26,140 bases of DNA. Origin: DATKKX01 sp035542775. Its GTDB lineage: Bacteria; Planctomycetota; Phycisphaerae; UBA1845; UTPLA1. Of the stretch, positions 15,701 to 23,407 are shown piece by piece. Below the pieces are notes generated by a model, which had not been told where the DNA came from, did not search any database, and saw only the letters and a list, made by a program, of their open reading frames with translations. The first letter of the stretch is position 1. Every line of letters begins with the position of its first letter. The stretch is from assembly GCA_035542775.1 (NCBI GenBank), contig DATKKX010000394.1, forward strand, positions 1-26,140, written 5' to 3'. The position numbers and the translations under genes were made by a program.

Positions 15701-16721
15701 TCAGTCTTACACCGGCTACGTCGGCCAGTCGCAAAGCCTCGTCGTCAACGGCGAGATCGTGGATGCGTCGCGGATGGCGGAGCCGTTCATCAAGCGCGAC
15801 AACATCGCCTGGGTCGGCGGCCATCGTCACGCCGCCGACGGCAAGAATGAAGCCTACGTCTTCACGTACCTCTTCAAGTACGCCCTCGATCTCCCCAAGG
15901 ATGCGAGCAAGTTCACGCTGCCCGACAACAACAGCATTCGGGTCCTCGCCATCACCGCAAGCGATAACCACAACGACGCCGTGATGCCGGCTTGCCCCCT
16001 GTACGATGGCGTCGTTGCCCCGAAGATCGCCCCCGCCGGCGGCATGACCATCGAGCCGGTTACCGTCACTCTTTCCACCGGCGCCAAGGGGGGCAGGATC
16101 CGCTACACGCTGGACGGAAGCGATCCCTCGCCGGACTCGAAGCTCTACGAGGGCCCGATCGCGATCAAGGAGACGGCGACGGTGTCCGCCCGCGTCTTCG
16201 TCGGCGCCGAGCCGGCGGACTATGTCGCCCGGCGAACCTACACGTTCGTCCAGCCGCGCAAACCCGAGAACCCGGCGAACCTCGTGCCCGGCCTGAACTA
16301 CAAGTACTTCGAGAACAAGTGGAAGCAGGAGAACATCGGTGAGCTCGCCGGCCTGCAGGCCGCCAAGTCGGGCACGGTGGATTGGTTCGACCTGGCCCCT
16401 CGCGGTCGGGACGAAAACTTCGCCTTCGAGTTCACCGGCTTCGTCGAAGTTTCCCGCCCGGGCGTGTACACCTTCTGCACCAAGTCGGACGATGCCAGCA
16501 AGCTCTTCATCGGCGATGCCGAAGTAGTGGACAACGACGGCCCGCACGGCATGACCGAGCGAGACGGCAAGCTCGCCCTCGCCCCGGGCAAGCACGCCAT
16601 CCGCGTCCTCTACCTGCAAGGTGGCGGCGACTTCGGCCTGGAAGTCTCTTACGAAGGACCCGACTTGGCCAGGCAACGCATCCCGCCGACGGCGCTGTTC
16701 CGCGAACAGAAGGCGGACTGA
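12771..16721 (+). CDS. Secreted glycoside hydrolase family 38 (alpha-mannosidase-like) with chitobiase-type and PA14 C-terminal domains
   Basis: A 1316-residue exported enzyme. After the signal peptide (about 1-28, ending PMAAQE), the GH38 catalytic domain shows H58-L-D60-TQ-W63-LW, a zinc-binding motif, and FLPD171CFGFGYALP, in which D171 is the expected nucleophile. The middle domain and the large C-terminal beta region of GH38 run to about residue 900. A stretch with unassigned strands follows, then a chitobiase/Fn3-associated segment (about 1083-1163: RIRYTLDGSDPS, TVSARVF). A PA14-type carbohydrate-binding domain closes the protein (about 1165-1316: GLNYKYFENKW, GVYTFCTKSDDASKLFIGD, GKHAIRVLYLQGGG). 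GGAG lies 8 bases before the ATG. GH38 enzymes trim alpha-mannose from glycans. The substrate here is probably an external polysaccharide or glycoprotein. Confidence 0.93.
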   Translation: MRSNVVNLPWIAVVLLVLATVAVTPMAAQESAKPSAAPLPASTRPVGNRQLDVVSTAHLDTQWLWTIQTTINEYVPNTLRQNFALFDKYPDYVFSFEGAFRYMLAREYYPEDYARLKKYIADGRWQVCGSSVDACDVNIPSPQSLIRQILYGNGFWKKEFGKTSCDIFLPDCFGFGYALPSVAAHCGLKGFSTQKLTWGSSVGVPFDIGVWQGVDGSTVVAALNPGDYTGKIREDLSEDPKWLEKIDKLGDQSGVYVGYKYFGVGDMGGGPDDESVEWLEKSIAGKGPIRVISAPADKLYRDLTAEQVAKLPRYDGELLMSRHGTGCYTSQAAMKRWNRKNEQLADAAERAAVVADWFGAAVYPSKKLTDSWTRFLWHQFHDDLTGTSTPLAYPFSWNDEIIALNQFAAVLTESTGAVARGMDTRGEGVPLVVFNPLSIPREDVVEATVRFDKDVPRAVRVFAAGKEEVPSQILAAESGEVRLAFLADVPPVGFVVYEVRPAQAPCDMTTDLKLAESDIENSRYRVRLDQNGDVASIFDKAVGKELLRGPARLQLLEDVPKKWSEWEIWYEDICAEPKACVGGPAKVRVIERGPARVTVEIARQAEGSTFVQRIRLAAGGAADRVEFDTRLDWRTPRRALKAAFPLTASNAMATYDLGLGTIQRGNNTEKLYEVPAQQWADITAADGEYGVSILNDCKYGWDKPADNTLRLTLVHSPHSIQKDMGWHHFTYAVCGHKGDWRNGSQWHAARLNQPLVAFQVPQHGGPLDKRFSLLSVSTPQVAALAVKKAEEGDEVVIRLQELHGKPAEHVSVSMAAPVAAAREVTGAESPIETKVAVENGQLVIDLPAYRPRTFAVKLGPAPIKLTPPTSKTVALPFDTDVTSLNGEKAGGEKPAGEFDTEGHAIAAELLPASIVSEGIPFDLGPSAVGQKNAVTCRGQTIDLPPGNFNRLYFLAAAAGADTSGTFKIGDAPVEVSVQSYTGYVGQSQSLVVNGEIVDASRMAEPFIKRDNIAWVGGHRHAADGKNEAYVFTYLFKYALDLPKDASKFTLPDNNSIRVLAITASDNHNDAVMPACPLYDGVVAPKIAPAGGMTIEPVTVTLSTGAKGGRIRYTLDGSDPSPDSKLYEGPIAIKETATVSARVFVGAEPADYVARRTYTFVQPRKPENPANLVPGLNYKYFENKWKQENIGELAGLQAAKSGTVDWFDLAPRGRDENFAFEFTGFVEVSRPGVYTFCTKSDDASKLFIGDAEVVDNDGPHGMTERDGKLALAPGKHAIRVLYLQGGGDFGLEVSYEGPDLARQRIPPTALFREQKAD

Positions 16722-16755
16722 TCGATCGGTAGGAGTCGAAGCGGGGAATAGAAAA

Positions 16756-16793
16756 GGGGGCAATCCACTCTTCAAGGAGAGTCGATTGCCCCC
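16756..16793. terminator. Bidirectional hairpin terminator
   Basis: GGGGGCAATC (16756-16765) pairs exactly with GATTGCCCCC (16784-16793). After one C/C mismatch, ACTCT pairs with AGAGT, leaving a 6-base loop. On the minus strand the stem is followed at once by TTTTC, and on the plus strand a TTTCT lies a few bases beyond. It sits between the convergent ends of the GH38 gene (16721) and the peptidase gene (16841) and would serve both. It is the best terminator in the window. Confidence 0.8.
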
Positions 16794-16840
16794 GTGCGTT
16801 TCTGTGCGACTGCAATGTGCAGCTCGGCCGGGATGGGCTC

Positions 16841-19699
16841 CTAGTTCAAGATCAGCGCATCCACGAAGCCCTGAACGTCTCCACCGTCCACCACGTTGTC
16901 GTGGTTCATGTCCGCCATCATGCGGTCGCACGGACGGAATGGATCTCCGTCGTGGTCCGCGTCGTAATCGGCCGGCGTGATCAGCGCCTGCACAAAATGG
17001 GGAATGTCGCCGACGTTCACACTGCCGTCGCAGTTCATGTCGCCGCGGAGCGAAGAGGCGCAGGACAAGTTGTAAATGTAGACGGCGTCGACGCCGCCTT
17101 CGTCAACCGAGTTGTTGGGGTTGTCCTTCGCACTGAAGCGGAGCTTCATCTGCGAGGTCAGCGTAACATAGTCTTTGATATGTACGTTTCGCTGGACCCA
17201 GCCGCCGCGGAGATTGACCACACGCTCGATCAATCTCCACGACGCACCATTGTTGTTGGAAATCTCGACATCGAACGGGTCTGAATCCAGATCATCGTTG
17301 TACCACCAGCGGGCGTAGTTCAGGATCGGGTCGTTCAATCCGCTGGCGTCGAAGACGGGCGATACCAGCCGCGTCGGCCCGCCATCCACGTCGGTGTTGC
17401 AACTCGCTGGACTCGAGTTGTTCTGCGTCACGAAGCACTTGCCCGAGCCGTCGAAGTCCGTCGGGGGTTCGCCGCGCGGGGGGCTGCAGGGCAGCGGCAC
17501 AGCTCGCTGCCAGGCGCCGGAAAGGAGGGCCACATTCTCGACCGTCCAGCCCTGGTCGTTCTCAAAGTCGTCGTTCAGGAGGATCGTCAATGTGGCGACG
17601 GTGGCGATGTAGGTTTGGTTTGGAGCAGCCGACGGGTTGTAAACCATGCCGCTCTGATCGCCCGCCGCGCCGAAATAGAAGCGAGGCGTATCTCCGCAGC
17701 TCGCCGGCGGCAGGGTGGCGCGATACAGGCCAAGACCCAGCGACACCATGGGAGTTGACAGGAACGGCCCGCCGTCGTAGCTGTAATAGACGGTGGCCGA
17801 GCCGGGCACGTACGCTTCCGTACCCGGGGAGATGTGAACCATGATGTCCGTGGACTCACCCGGCGTCAGCCGGTTGGGCACGCCGTTGGGGAAGCTGAGC
17901 GACGGCGGAATGTGGACGCCCTTGACAGCGAGCGTCGGATCACCCAGGAGGGTCGCCTCGTAATAACACCATCGCATGCACGGCTCTTCGATGCGGTAGA
18001 CGTTATCCTCTTTCGAATCCTGGTTGGCGCGACCGAGCTGCGGCTTGACCTCGGCCGGGCTGAATACGGCATCCCAGAATTCGCGGTTAAATCGCTCTGA
18101 AGGCCCGTCGGCACTATCATACTCACCCCATCCGTAGCGGGCGTTCTGGACGGTGGCGAAGACGCCGTGGTCCGACTTGACGAGCAGTTCTTCCGCGAAG
18201 CAGTCCATTCCGTCGAAATGGCCGGAGAGACAGGCTTGGGTATAGATAAAGCAAAGGTCGGTATTGGTCAGACTGGACACGTCGCTGCTGTACATCTTCA
18301 GGGCATACGTCTCATTGCCATGGCCCAGGTGATTGATGATGTGCAATCCGTTGTCGATCCGAGTCATGATCTCCGACTTGGGCCAATCGTAACTGGGAGA
18401 GTCGTAGAGCCGGTCTACAGAGTAGAGGCTGGAAGGAATGCCGACGGTCGTGTAGCCATCCGCGCTGGAGCCATCGACGCACTCATCCATGGCGAGGCTG
18501 GCATATTCCGAGTCGCCGCCGAAACCGAGGTATTCGCCGGCCATCAGGACGCGCTCAGGGTGCTGGTGCTGGCCGGAATCGTACCAAATGGTCTTGTTGA
18601 CGAAGCGGGTGGCTTCGGTCGTGTTGCCGACCGAGGCGCGTCCCACATACACTTCGGCGACCAGGTCCACGTCACCTCCGCCGGGACCGTCGGTCGGCTC
18701 GCCCACGTATGAATCTCCGTCGTAATTGTACGTGCCGTCCAGGCAGCCGAAGTAATGATCGCCCGGCATGGCATACTCGATTTCGCTGGAGTAAGAGTCC
18801 ACATAAAGGTCAATGGCAGGAATGAGATCGTCATCAGCCCCGATGAGGACGTAGTCGATGCCGTCATTGAGGTAGCGATCGGTGACATAGTTACGGATAC
18901 TGTTGGGATCGCTGCCGCCAGCATCCGCCGTGGTGCGGATTTCGGTGGGCAGGCCGTTCTGGTCGTGATATTCCTTCAACGGCTCAAATGAGGCCGCCAG
19001 GGCAGGAGTGGTGAGGATCAGCAACTCGAAGCTGCGCTCGCTGCGCCTTGCCGCCCCCGCGTAGCTTTGGACTGTCAAAGGGTTGTCAACGCGATCAAGA
19101 ACCGCCTGGGCGTCTTCAGGCAGACCGCGGAAGAGCTCCGACACGGACCGGCCGGTGTCAGTCGTCTCCACCACCACCCGCAGACGCGGGTAGTAGTACA
19201 GCTCGCCGGAGGCAGGAATGTACTCCACCGGCTGCAGCTTCAGGAACAGAATCTGGTAACCGCGGAAGCCCTGCGTGGTGACGTTCACAAACCGGGCTTG
19301 CGGAAAAGGCTGGTCCGACCCGTAGATGGCCGCGTTCGGTGTCGGCGGCTGGCCGGGCCCGGCGTCACTCGTCAGCTTTACCGGGACACCGACCGGCTCA
19401 ATGAGGTACTGGCCCAGCAGGATCCGCTCGCCGGGCGCCACCTTGACTTCGGATACCTCAGTGCCCATGGGAAGCAGAATCTGCGCTCCGGAGGCAGGGA
19501 GAGCGGGCTCTCCGGGCATCCCGCCGTTCGGTGCGGCACGCATGGTGATGCGATCATAGCTGACGCCTCCGTGACTGACGGTCGACATCACCGGTTGGTC
19601 GAAGCTGTAGTCGACGATGATCGGCGCGGCTGCGAAGGCGGGCAGCGCCGAAATCATGCCGAGAGCGAGGGCAATCCCAATTGCAGAAAACAAGCGCAT
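16841..19699 (-). CDS. Secreted gingipain-like (peptidase family C25) cysteine protease with dockerin-type C-terminus
   Basis: A 952-residue exported protein. Residues 1-23 are a signal peptide (ending PAFA). An N-terminal propeptide-like beta region (about 30-220) contains GEPALPASGAQILLP and TQGFRGYQILFLKLQP, typical of gingipain prodomains. The caspase-like C25 domain (about 225-600) has the catalytic His in NHLGH460GNET and Cys in YTQAC490LSGH, the clan CD arrangement. Beta-sandwich domains follow (about 600-885). The last 65 residues hold two Ca-loop repeats, DMNCDGSVNVGDIPHFVQAL and DMNHDNVVDGGDVQGFVDAL, a dockerin type I-like pair common at the ends of planctomycetal secreted proteins. 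The start has a near-perfect AGGAGGT. The gene has its own promoter about 260 bases upstream and a shared terminator downstream. The natural substrate is unknown. Confidence 0.92.
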   Translation of the reverse strand: MRLFSAIGIALALGMISALPAFAAAPIIVDYSFDQPVMSTVSHGGVSYDRITMRAAPNGGMPGEPALPASGAQILLPMGTEVSEVKVAPGERILLGQYLIEPVGVPVKLTSDAGPGQPPTPNAAIYGSDQPFPQARFVNVTTQGFRGYQILFLKLQPVEYIPASGELYYYPRLRVVVETTDTGRSVSELFRGLPEDAQAVLDRVDNPLTVQSYAGAARRSERSFELLILTTPALAASFEPLKEYHDQNGLPTEIRTTADAGGSDPNSIRNYVTDRYLNDGIDYVLIGADDDLIPAIDLYVDSYSSEIEYAMPGDHYFGCLDGTYNYDGDSYVGEPTDGPGGGDVDLVAEVYVGRASVGNTTEATRFVNKTIWYDSGQHQHPERVLMAGEYLGFGGDSEYASLAMDECVDGSSADGYTTVGIPSSLYSVDRLYDSPSYDWPKSEIMTRIDNGLHIINHLGHGNETYALKMYSSDVSSLTNTDLCFIYTQACLSGHFDGMDCFAEELLVKSDHGVFATVQNARYGWGEYDSADGPSERFNREFWDAVFSPAEVKPQLGRANQDSKEDNVYRIEEPCMRWCYYEATLLGDPTLAVKGVHIPPSLSFPNGVPNRLTPGESTDIMVHISPGTEAYVPGSATVYYSYDGGPFLSTPMVSLGLGLYRATLPPASCGDTPRFYFGAAGDQSGMVYNPSAAPNQTYIATVATLTILLNDDFENDQGWTVENVALLSGAWQRAVPLPCSPPRGEPPTDFDGSGKCFVTQNNSSPASCNTDVDGGPTRLVSPVFDASGLNDPILNYARWWYNDDLDSDPFDVEISNNNGASWRLIERVVNLRGGWVQRNVHIKDYVTLTSQMKLRFSAKDNPNNSVDEGGVDAVYIYNLSCASSLRGDMNCDGSVNVGDIPHFVQALITPADYDADHDGDPFRPCDRMMADMNHDNVVDGGDVQGFVDALILN

Positions 19700-19955
19700 C
19701 GGTAGACCTCCTGTTCAAAAGATGAATGAGTCCTGAAGGCTGAGAAGCCTATCTCGTCCAGGTTGAACGATCCCTTGCCAGCGGCATGCCGCGCCTGGGG
19801 TGGGGCTGGCTCAGATCCGTGGATCGACGGGGGGAAGGCGTTGTGATCTTGCAAGCTCACCCTCCTGCGGACCACTCCATGTGGCGGGATGTCCTGATCC
19901 GTAGGTTTGATTCACAGGCAGCCAGGCCGCTGAACATACACCTTCGGTCGGTCGC

Positions 19956-19984
19956 ATTATACCATTTTTGCGTGCTCCTGTCGA
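19956..19984 (-). promoter_or_regulatory. Near-consensus sigma70-type promoter for the C25 peptidase
   Basis: On the minus strand, TCGACA (19979-19984, five of six matches to the -35 consensus) and TATAAT (19956-19961, a perfect -10) are exactly 17 bases apart. An A-run (CAAAAATGG) lies in the spacer. Transcription should start near 19949, giving an untranslated leader of about 250 bases before the ATG at 19699. It is the best promoter match I found in the window. Confidence 0.72.
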
Positions 19985-20281
19985 TTCAAACAGCAATGAA
20001 AAATGGGCCGCCGTACCGGCTCGCGACCTAGTGTCATTGGGTCGCAAGCCGAAACGGAGGTTGCCACCCGCGACCCTCAAAATCAGGGAACGATTAGAAT
20101 GAACCACTGATATCTCCCTGATAGACCCGCTGGAAAGAACCTATCCGGGAGAGCCCGCCAGTGCCCTTCGCAAGGTGCAGGGGGGGTCGGAGGGGAGTTC
20201 GAGGCCGTGCTGGCACTGATATGGTTGAAAGAAGTCACTCCTCAGCCTTCGTGGAGCGGGTCGGAACTGCGAAAAGGGGCA

Positions 20282-20298
20282 CCTGAAGATCCTTCAGG
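20282..20298 (-). terminator. Hairpin downstream of the EIIA gene
   Basis: CCTGAAG (20282-20288) pairs exactly with CTTCAGG (20292-20298) around three bases. On the minus strand the stem is followed by TGCCCCTTTTCG, a short T-run a few bases away. It lies 62 bases after the stop codon of the EIIA gene. This is a plausible but weak intrinsic terminator. Confidence 0.45.
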
Positions 20299-20360
20299 CC
20301 TTCGCCGGCCGTGGCCTGCGCCAAGGCCTCGGCATCTCCCCGTGGTAACCAATTCTCGCC

Positions 20361-20819
20361 CTAGTCGATGTCATTCTCGGCAACGATGGTATAGAACTCG
20401 TCCGCCGTCTTAGCCGCAAGCAACGCGTCCATGACCGTCCCCGTGGTCACGAGACGGCTCAGCCGGGCAAGCGCCTGGATGTGTACGCTGGTCGCGTTGG
20501 GCGGGCTGGCCAGCAAGGCGATCAAGGTCACGGACTGCCCGTCGAAGGCGTCGAAATCAAGCGGCCGCGGGGCGCGGCCGAAGGCGATGACCAGCCGATC
20601 CACCGCGTCGCACTTGGCGTGCGGGATGGCGAAACCGCGGCCGATCCCCGTGCTCCGCTGGGCCTCCCGTTGAAGCACGGCCGCCAGCAACCGGTCCCTC
20701 GCCCTGGTGCAGCCTTGCGCAGTCAGAAGGTCGACCAGTTCGGTAATCGCCTGCGTCTTGTCGGCAGCGCTCAGCGGCACCTTGATCAGCGCGGCGGTCA
20801 AATGATCTGTCAGCTTCAT
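20361..20819 (-). CDS. PTS EIIA protein of the fructose/nitrogen (PtsN) type
   Basis: A 152-residue cytoplasmic protein covering exactly one EIIA domain, the usual length of PtsN. The active-site block is E52-AQRSTGIGRGFAIPH67AK, where H67 is the histidine that accepts phosphate from HPr/NPr. The downstream core LIALLASPPNATSVHIQALARLSR is also typical. Such stand-alone EIIA proteins regulate partners (potassium uptake, sensor kinases, carbon and nitrogen metabolism) rather than transport sugars themselves. No PTS permease, EI or HPr gene is nearby, supporting a regulatory role. GGGGA lies 9 bases before the ATG. It is divergent from hutU, with 178 bases between the two start codons, so shared nitrogen-linked control is possible but unproven. 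Confidence 0.88.
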   Translation of the reverse strand: MKLTDHLTAALIKVPLSAADKTQAITELVDLLTAQGCTRARDRLLAAVLQREAQRSTGIGRGFAIPHAKCDAVDRLVIAFGRAPRPLDFDAFDGQSVTLIALLASPPNATSVHIQALARLSRLVTTGTVMDALLAAKTADEFYTIVAENDID

Positions 20820-20938
20820 CGCGGCTGTTCCCCGCTCGTCGAAAGATAGGAATGATATCGCGCAGGGACGGCAAAGCTCAACCTCGCCGATCGCGGAAGC
20901 AGAGCGGCCCTGTCGGCGAGACCTCCGCCTGCCGCCCT

Positions 20939-20966
20939 TTGCCGCTGAAAGCCCCGCCGCTATATT
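20939..20966 (+). promoter_or_regulatory. Candidate promoter for hutU
   Basis: TTGCCG (20939-20944) and TATATT (20961-20966) are 16 bases apart and stand out from the GC-rich surroundings. Transcription would start near 20973, leaving a short leader of about 25 bases before the ATG at 20998. Confidence 0.45.
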
Positions 20967-20997
20967 GAATCATCGTTAATCGAAGCGGAGATCAACC

Positions 20998-22671
20998 ATG
21001 AACGCCAATCGAAACGAGGGCTCAGCGGGACCGCGCGTCGTCCATGCCCCGCGAGGTACCGCCATCTCCTGCAAAGGCTGGCACCAGGAAGCGGCCTTGC
21101 GGATGCTGCACAACAACCTTGACCCCGACGTGGCCGAAAAACCCGACCAGCTCATCGTCTACGGCGGAACCGGCAAGGCAGCGCGGAGCTGGCCGGATTT
21201 CGACCGGATCGTGCGGGCACTCCGCTCACTGGAAAACGACGAGACGCTGCTCGTCCAGAGCGGCCGGGCGGTCGGCATCGTGAAGACGCACGAGGCTGCC
21301 CCGCGTGTCCTGATCGCCAATTCGCTACTGGTGCCCAAGTGGGCCACCTGGGACGAATTCCGCCGGCTGGAAGGCCTGGGCCTGACCATGTACGGCCAGA
21401 TGACGGCGGGGAGCTGGATCTACATCGGCACGCAGGGGATCCTCCAGGGTACCTATGAGACCTTTGGCGCCGCCGCCCGGCGGGACTTCGGCGAGGATCT
21501 TCGCGGCCGGTTCGTCCTCACCGCCGGCCTCGGCGGCATGGGCGGAGCTCAGCCGCTGGCGGCAACGATGCAAGGCGCCGCCTGCCTCGTGGTGGAAGTG
21601 GACCGTCAGCGGATCGACCGGCGGCTCCAGACCAAGTATCTCGACGAAGCCACCGACAGCCTCGATGCGGCGATCGAAAAAGTCCTCACCGCCAAGCGCG
21701 AAAAGCGGGCTCTGAGCGTCGGCCTGCTCGGCAACGCCGCCGACGTCCTGCCGGAACTCGTCAAACGCGGTATTACGCCCGACCTGCTGACCGATCAGAC
21801 CAGCGCCCACGATGCCCTGAACGGCTATGTGCCCCACCAGATTCCATATGACAAGGCCCTGGCGCTCCGCAAGAGCGATCCGGAGAAATACGTGAAGCTG
21901 TCCATGGAGGCCATGGCCACGCATGTGCGAGCCATGCTGGATATGAAGAAGGCCGACGCCATCGCCTTCGACTACGGCAACAACATTCGCGCCCAAGCCC
22001 AGGCGGCGGGCGTCAAGAACGCGTTCGACATCCCCGGCTTCGTGCCGGAGTATATCCGTCCGCTGTTCTGCGAAGGCTCGGGGCCGTTCCGCTGGTGCGC
22101 GATCAGCGGCGATCCGAAGGACATCGCCGCGACCGATGAGACGATTCTCAAGCTTTTCCCCGGCAACGCCCACCTGACCCGCTGGATCAAGCTGGCCGGC
22201 GAGCGGGTGAAATTCCAGGGCCTGCCCTGCCGGATCTGCTGGCTGGGATACGGCGAACGGGCCAAGGCGGGGCTGGCGTTTAACGAGCTGGTGCGAAGCG
22301 GCAAGGTCTCCGCCCCGATCGTCATCGGCCGCGACCATCTCGACTGCGGATCGGTCGCCTCGCCGAACCGCGAGACCGAGGGCATGAAAGACGGCTCCGA
22401 CGCCATCGCCGACTGGCCGATCCTTAACGCGATGGCCAATACCGCCTGCGGGGCAAGCTGGGTTTCGGTCCATCACGGTGGCGGCGTGGGCATCGGCTAC
22501 TCCCTCCACGCCGGCATGGTCTGCGTCGCCGACGGCACCGACCTTGCCTCCCAACGATTGCAGCGCGTGCTGACCTGCGATCCGGCGACTGGGCTCTTCC
22601 GCCATGCCGATGCAGGCTATGAGAAGGCCGAGCGCATCGCCCAGGAACGCGGGGCGAAGATACCGAGGTAG
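20998..22671 (+). CDS. hutU: Urocanate hydratase
   Basis: A 557-residue cytosolic enzyme that converts urocanate to imidazolone propionate, the second step of histidine breakdown. Its length equals the family norm. Family marks run throughout: LIVYGGTGKAARSW near residue 52, YGQMTAGSWIYIGTQGI, the NAD-binding GLGGMGGAQPLAATM, LTDQTSAHDALNGYVP, the active-site region LPCRICWLGYGERAKAG, IVIGRDHLDCGSVASP, and GASWVSVHHGGGVGIGYS near the end. GGAG lies 7 bases before the ATG. The other pathway genes (hutH, hutI, hutG or hutF) are not beside it in the window. A DUF6398-type gene follows after 54 bases on the same strand. Confidence 0.97.
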   Translation: MNANRNEGSAGPRVVHAPRGTAISCKGWHQEAALRMLHNNLDPDVAEKPDQLIVYGGTGKAARSWPDFDRIVRALRSLENDETLLVQSGRAVGIVKTHEAAPRVLIANSLLVPKWATWDEFRRLEGLGLTMYGQMTAGSWIYIGTQGILQGTYETFGAAARRDFGEDLRGRFVLTAGLGGMGGAQPLAATMQGAACLVVEVDRQRIDRRLQTKYLDEATDSLDAAIEKVLTAKREKRALSVGLLGNAADVLPELVKRGITPDLLTDQTSAHDALNGYVPHQIPYDKALALRKSDPEKYVKLSMEAMATHVRAMLDMKKADAIAFDYGNNIRAQAQAAGVKNAFDIPGFVPEYIRPLFCEGSGPFRWCAISGDPKDIAATDETILKLFPGNAHLTRWIKLAGERVKFQGLPCRICWLGYGERAKAGLAFNELVRSGKVSAPIVIGRDHLDCGSVASPNRETEGMKDGSDAIADWPILNAMANTACGASWVSVHHGGGVGIGYSLHAGMVCVADGTDLASQRLQRVLTCDPATGLFRHADAGYEKAERIAQERGAKIPR

Positions 22672-22725
22672 ACCGTTATCCAACGCGGTGGGCGAACGAG
22701 CATAGCGATGGATGGAGTGTGTGCC

Positions 22726-23328
22726 ATGGACGAATCGACGTTGCCGCCGTTAGAGGAGTGCTTTGAAAAGGTTCCTCCGGAGAACCATGAACTGTTCCGG
22801 AGAATCACGGCTTTGACCGACGCCTTTTGCGAACGATCGCTGAACCGCGAATACACGCTGCTGACTCGCGAGATGGCGATCCTTCTCTGCAGCAAGGACA
22901 GCCCGGCTCGAAAGGGAAAGCCAGAGGGCTGGGCGTGCGGTGTGGTGTATGCCATCGGATGGGTCAACTTCCTCACTGATCCCGGCAACAAGCCGCACAT
23001 GCCCGCCGGCGACATCGCCCATGGATTCGGCATTTCGGAGGCTACGATGGCCGCGAAGTTCCGGGTGCTCCGCGACGGACTGGAGCTTATGCGATTCGAC
23101 CCGGCCTGGACGCTGCCAAGCCAGATGGGCGACAACCCGCTGGCATGGATGATCCAGGTCGACGGAGGCATGGTGGTGGACGCGCGCAGCATGCCCCGCG
23201 AAGTTCAGGAGAAGGCTCACTCCGCCGGCTTGATCCCGTACATCTACGCGGACGAGCACCCGGAAAAAGCAGGGCCGTTGTCGTCGGACACGCCCAGACT
23301 GCGGCTGCGACAATCAGAAGAAGATTGA
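22726..23328 (+). CDS. DUF6398-like protein of unknown function
   Basis: About 200 residues, with no signal peptide or membrane segment. The core (about 22-115) carries LFRRITALTDAFCERSLNREYTLL in two halves, then WACGVVYAIGWVNFLTDP, KPHMPAGDIAHGFGISEATM and AAKFRVLRDGLEL. This run of Cys, Trp and Gly positions matches, from memory, the domain called DUF6398. That domain is all-helical and its last part resembles a helix-turn-helix (GISEATMAAKFRVLRD), so nucleic-acid binding is possible. The remainder is a proline-rich, charged tail. I prefer the ATG at 22726 because GGAG lies 8 bases before it; ATG 22708 is in frame but has no such site. It lies 54 bases after hutU and may be co-transcribed with it. 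No function can be assigned. Confidence 0.72.
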   Translation: MDESTLPPLEECFEKVPPENHELFRRITALTDAFCERSLNREYTLLTREMAILLCSKDSPARKGKPEGWACGVVYAIGWVNFLTDPGNKPHMPAGDIAHGFGISEATMAAKFRVLRDGLELMRFDPAWTLPSQMGDNPLAWMIQVDGGMVVDARSMPREVQEKAHSAGLIPYIYADEHPEKAGPLSSDTPRLRLRQSEED

Positions 23329-23407
23329 CAGCGGAGCGGATCAGGCTCGCCGCGAACACGCGAAAAGCGAACTAGGATGTGCAGCCCTTGCGTGCTTTTC
23401 CGGCCGG

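Larger units (their letters stand above)
19700..20360. other. Gene-free region between the C25 peptidase and EIIA genes
   Basis: About 660 bases. It holds the strong minus-strand promoter of the peptidase (19956-19984) and, at the far end, a hairpin that may terminate the EIIA gene (20282-20298). The section 20000-20280 shows no gene and no clear signal. It contains a G-run in GCAGGGGGGGTCGG near 20178-20190. Confidence 0.5.

Noticed and set aside
15165..16931. 588-codon minus-strand frame opposite the GH38 gene
   Set aside because: It lies inside the well-supported GH38 coding region, crosses the terminator hairpin, and shows no family pattern.
21325..22683. 452-codon minus-strand frame opposite hutU
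   Set aside because: hutU is unmistakable on the plus strand along its full length.
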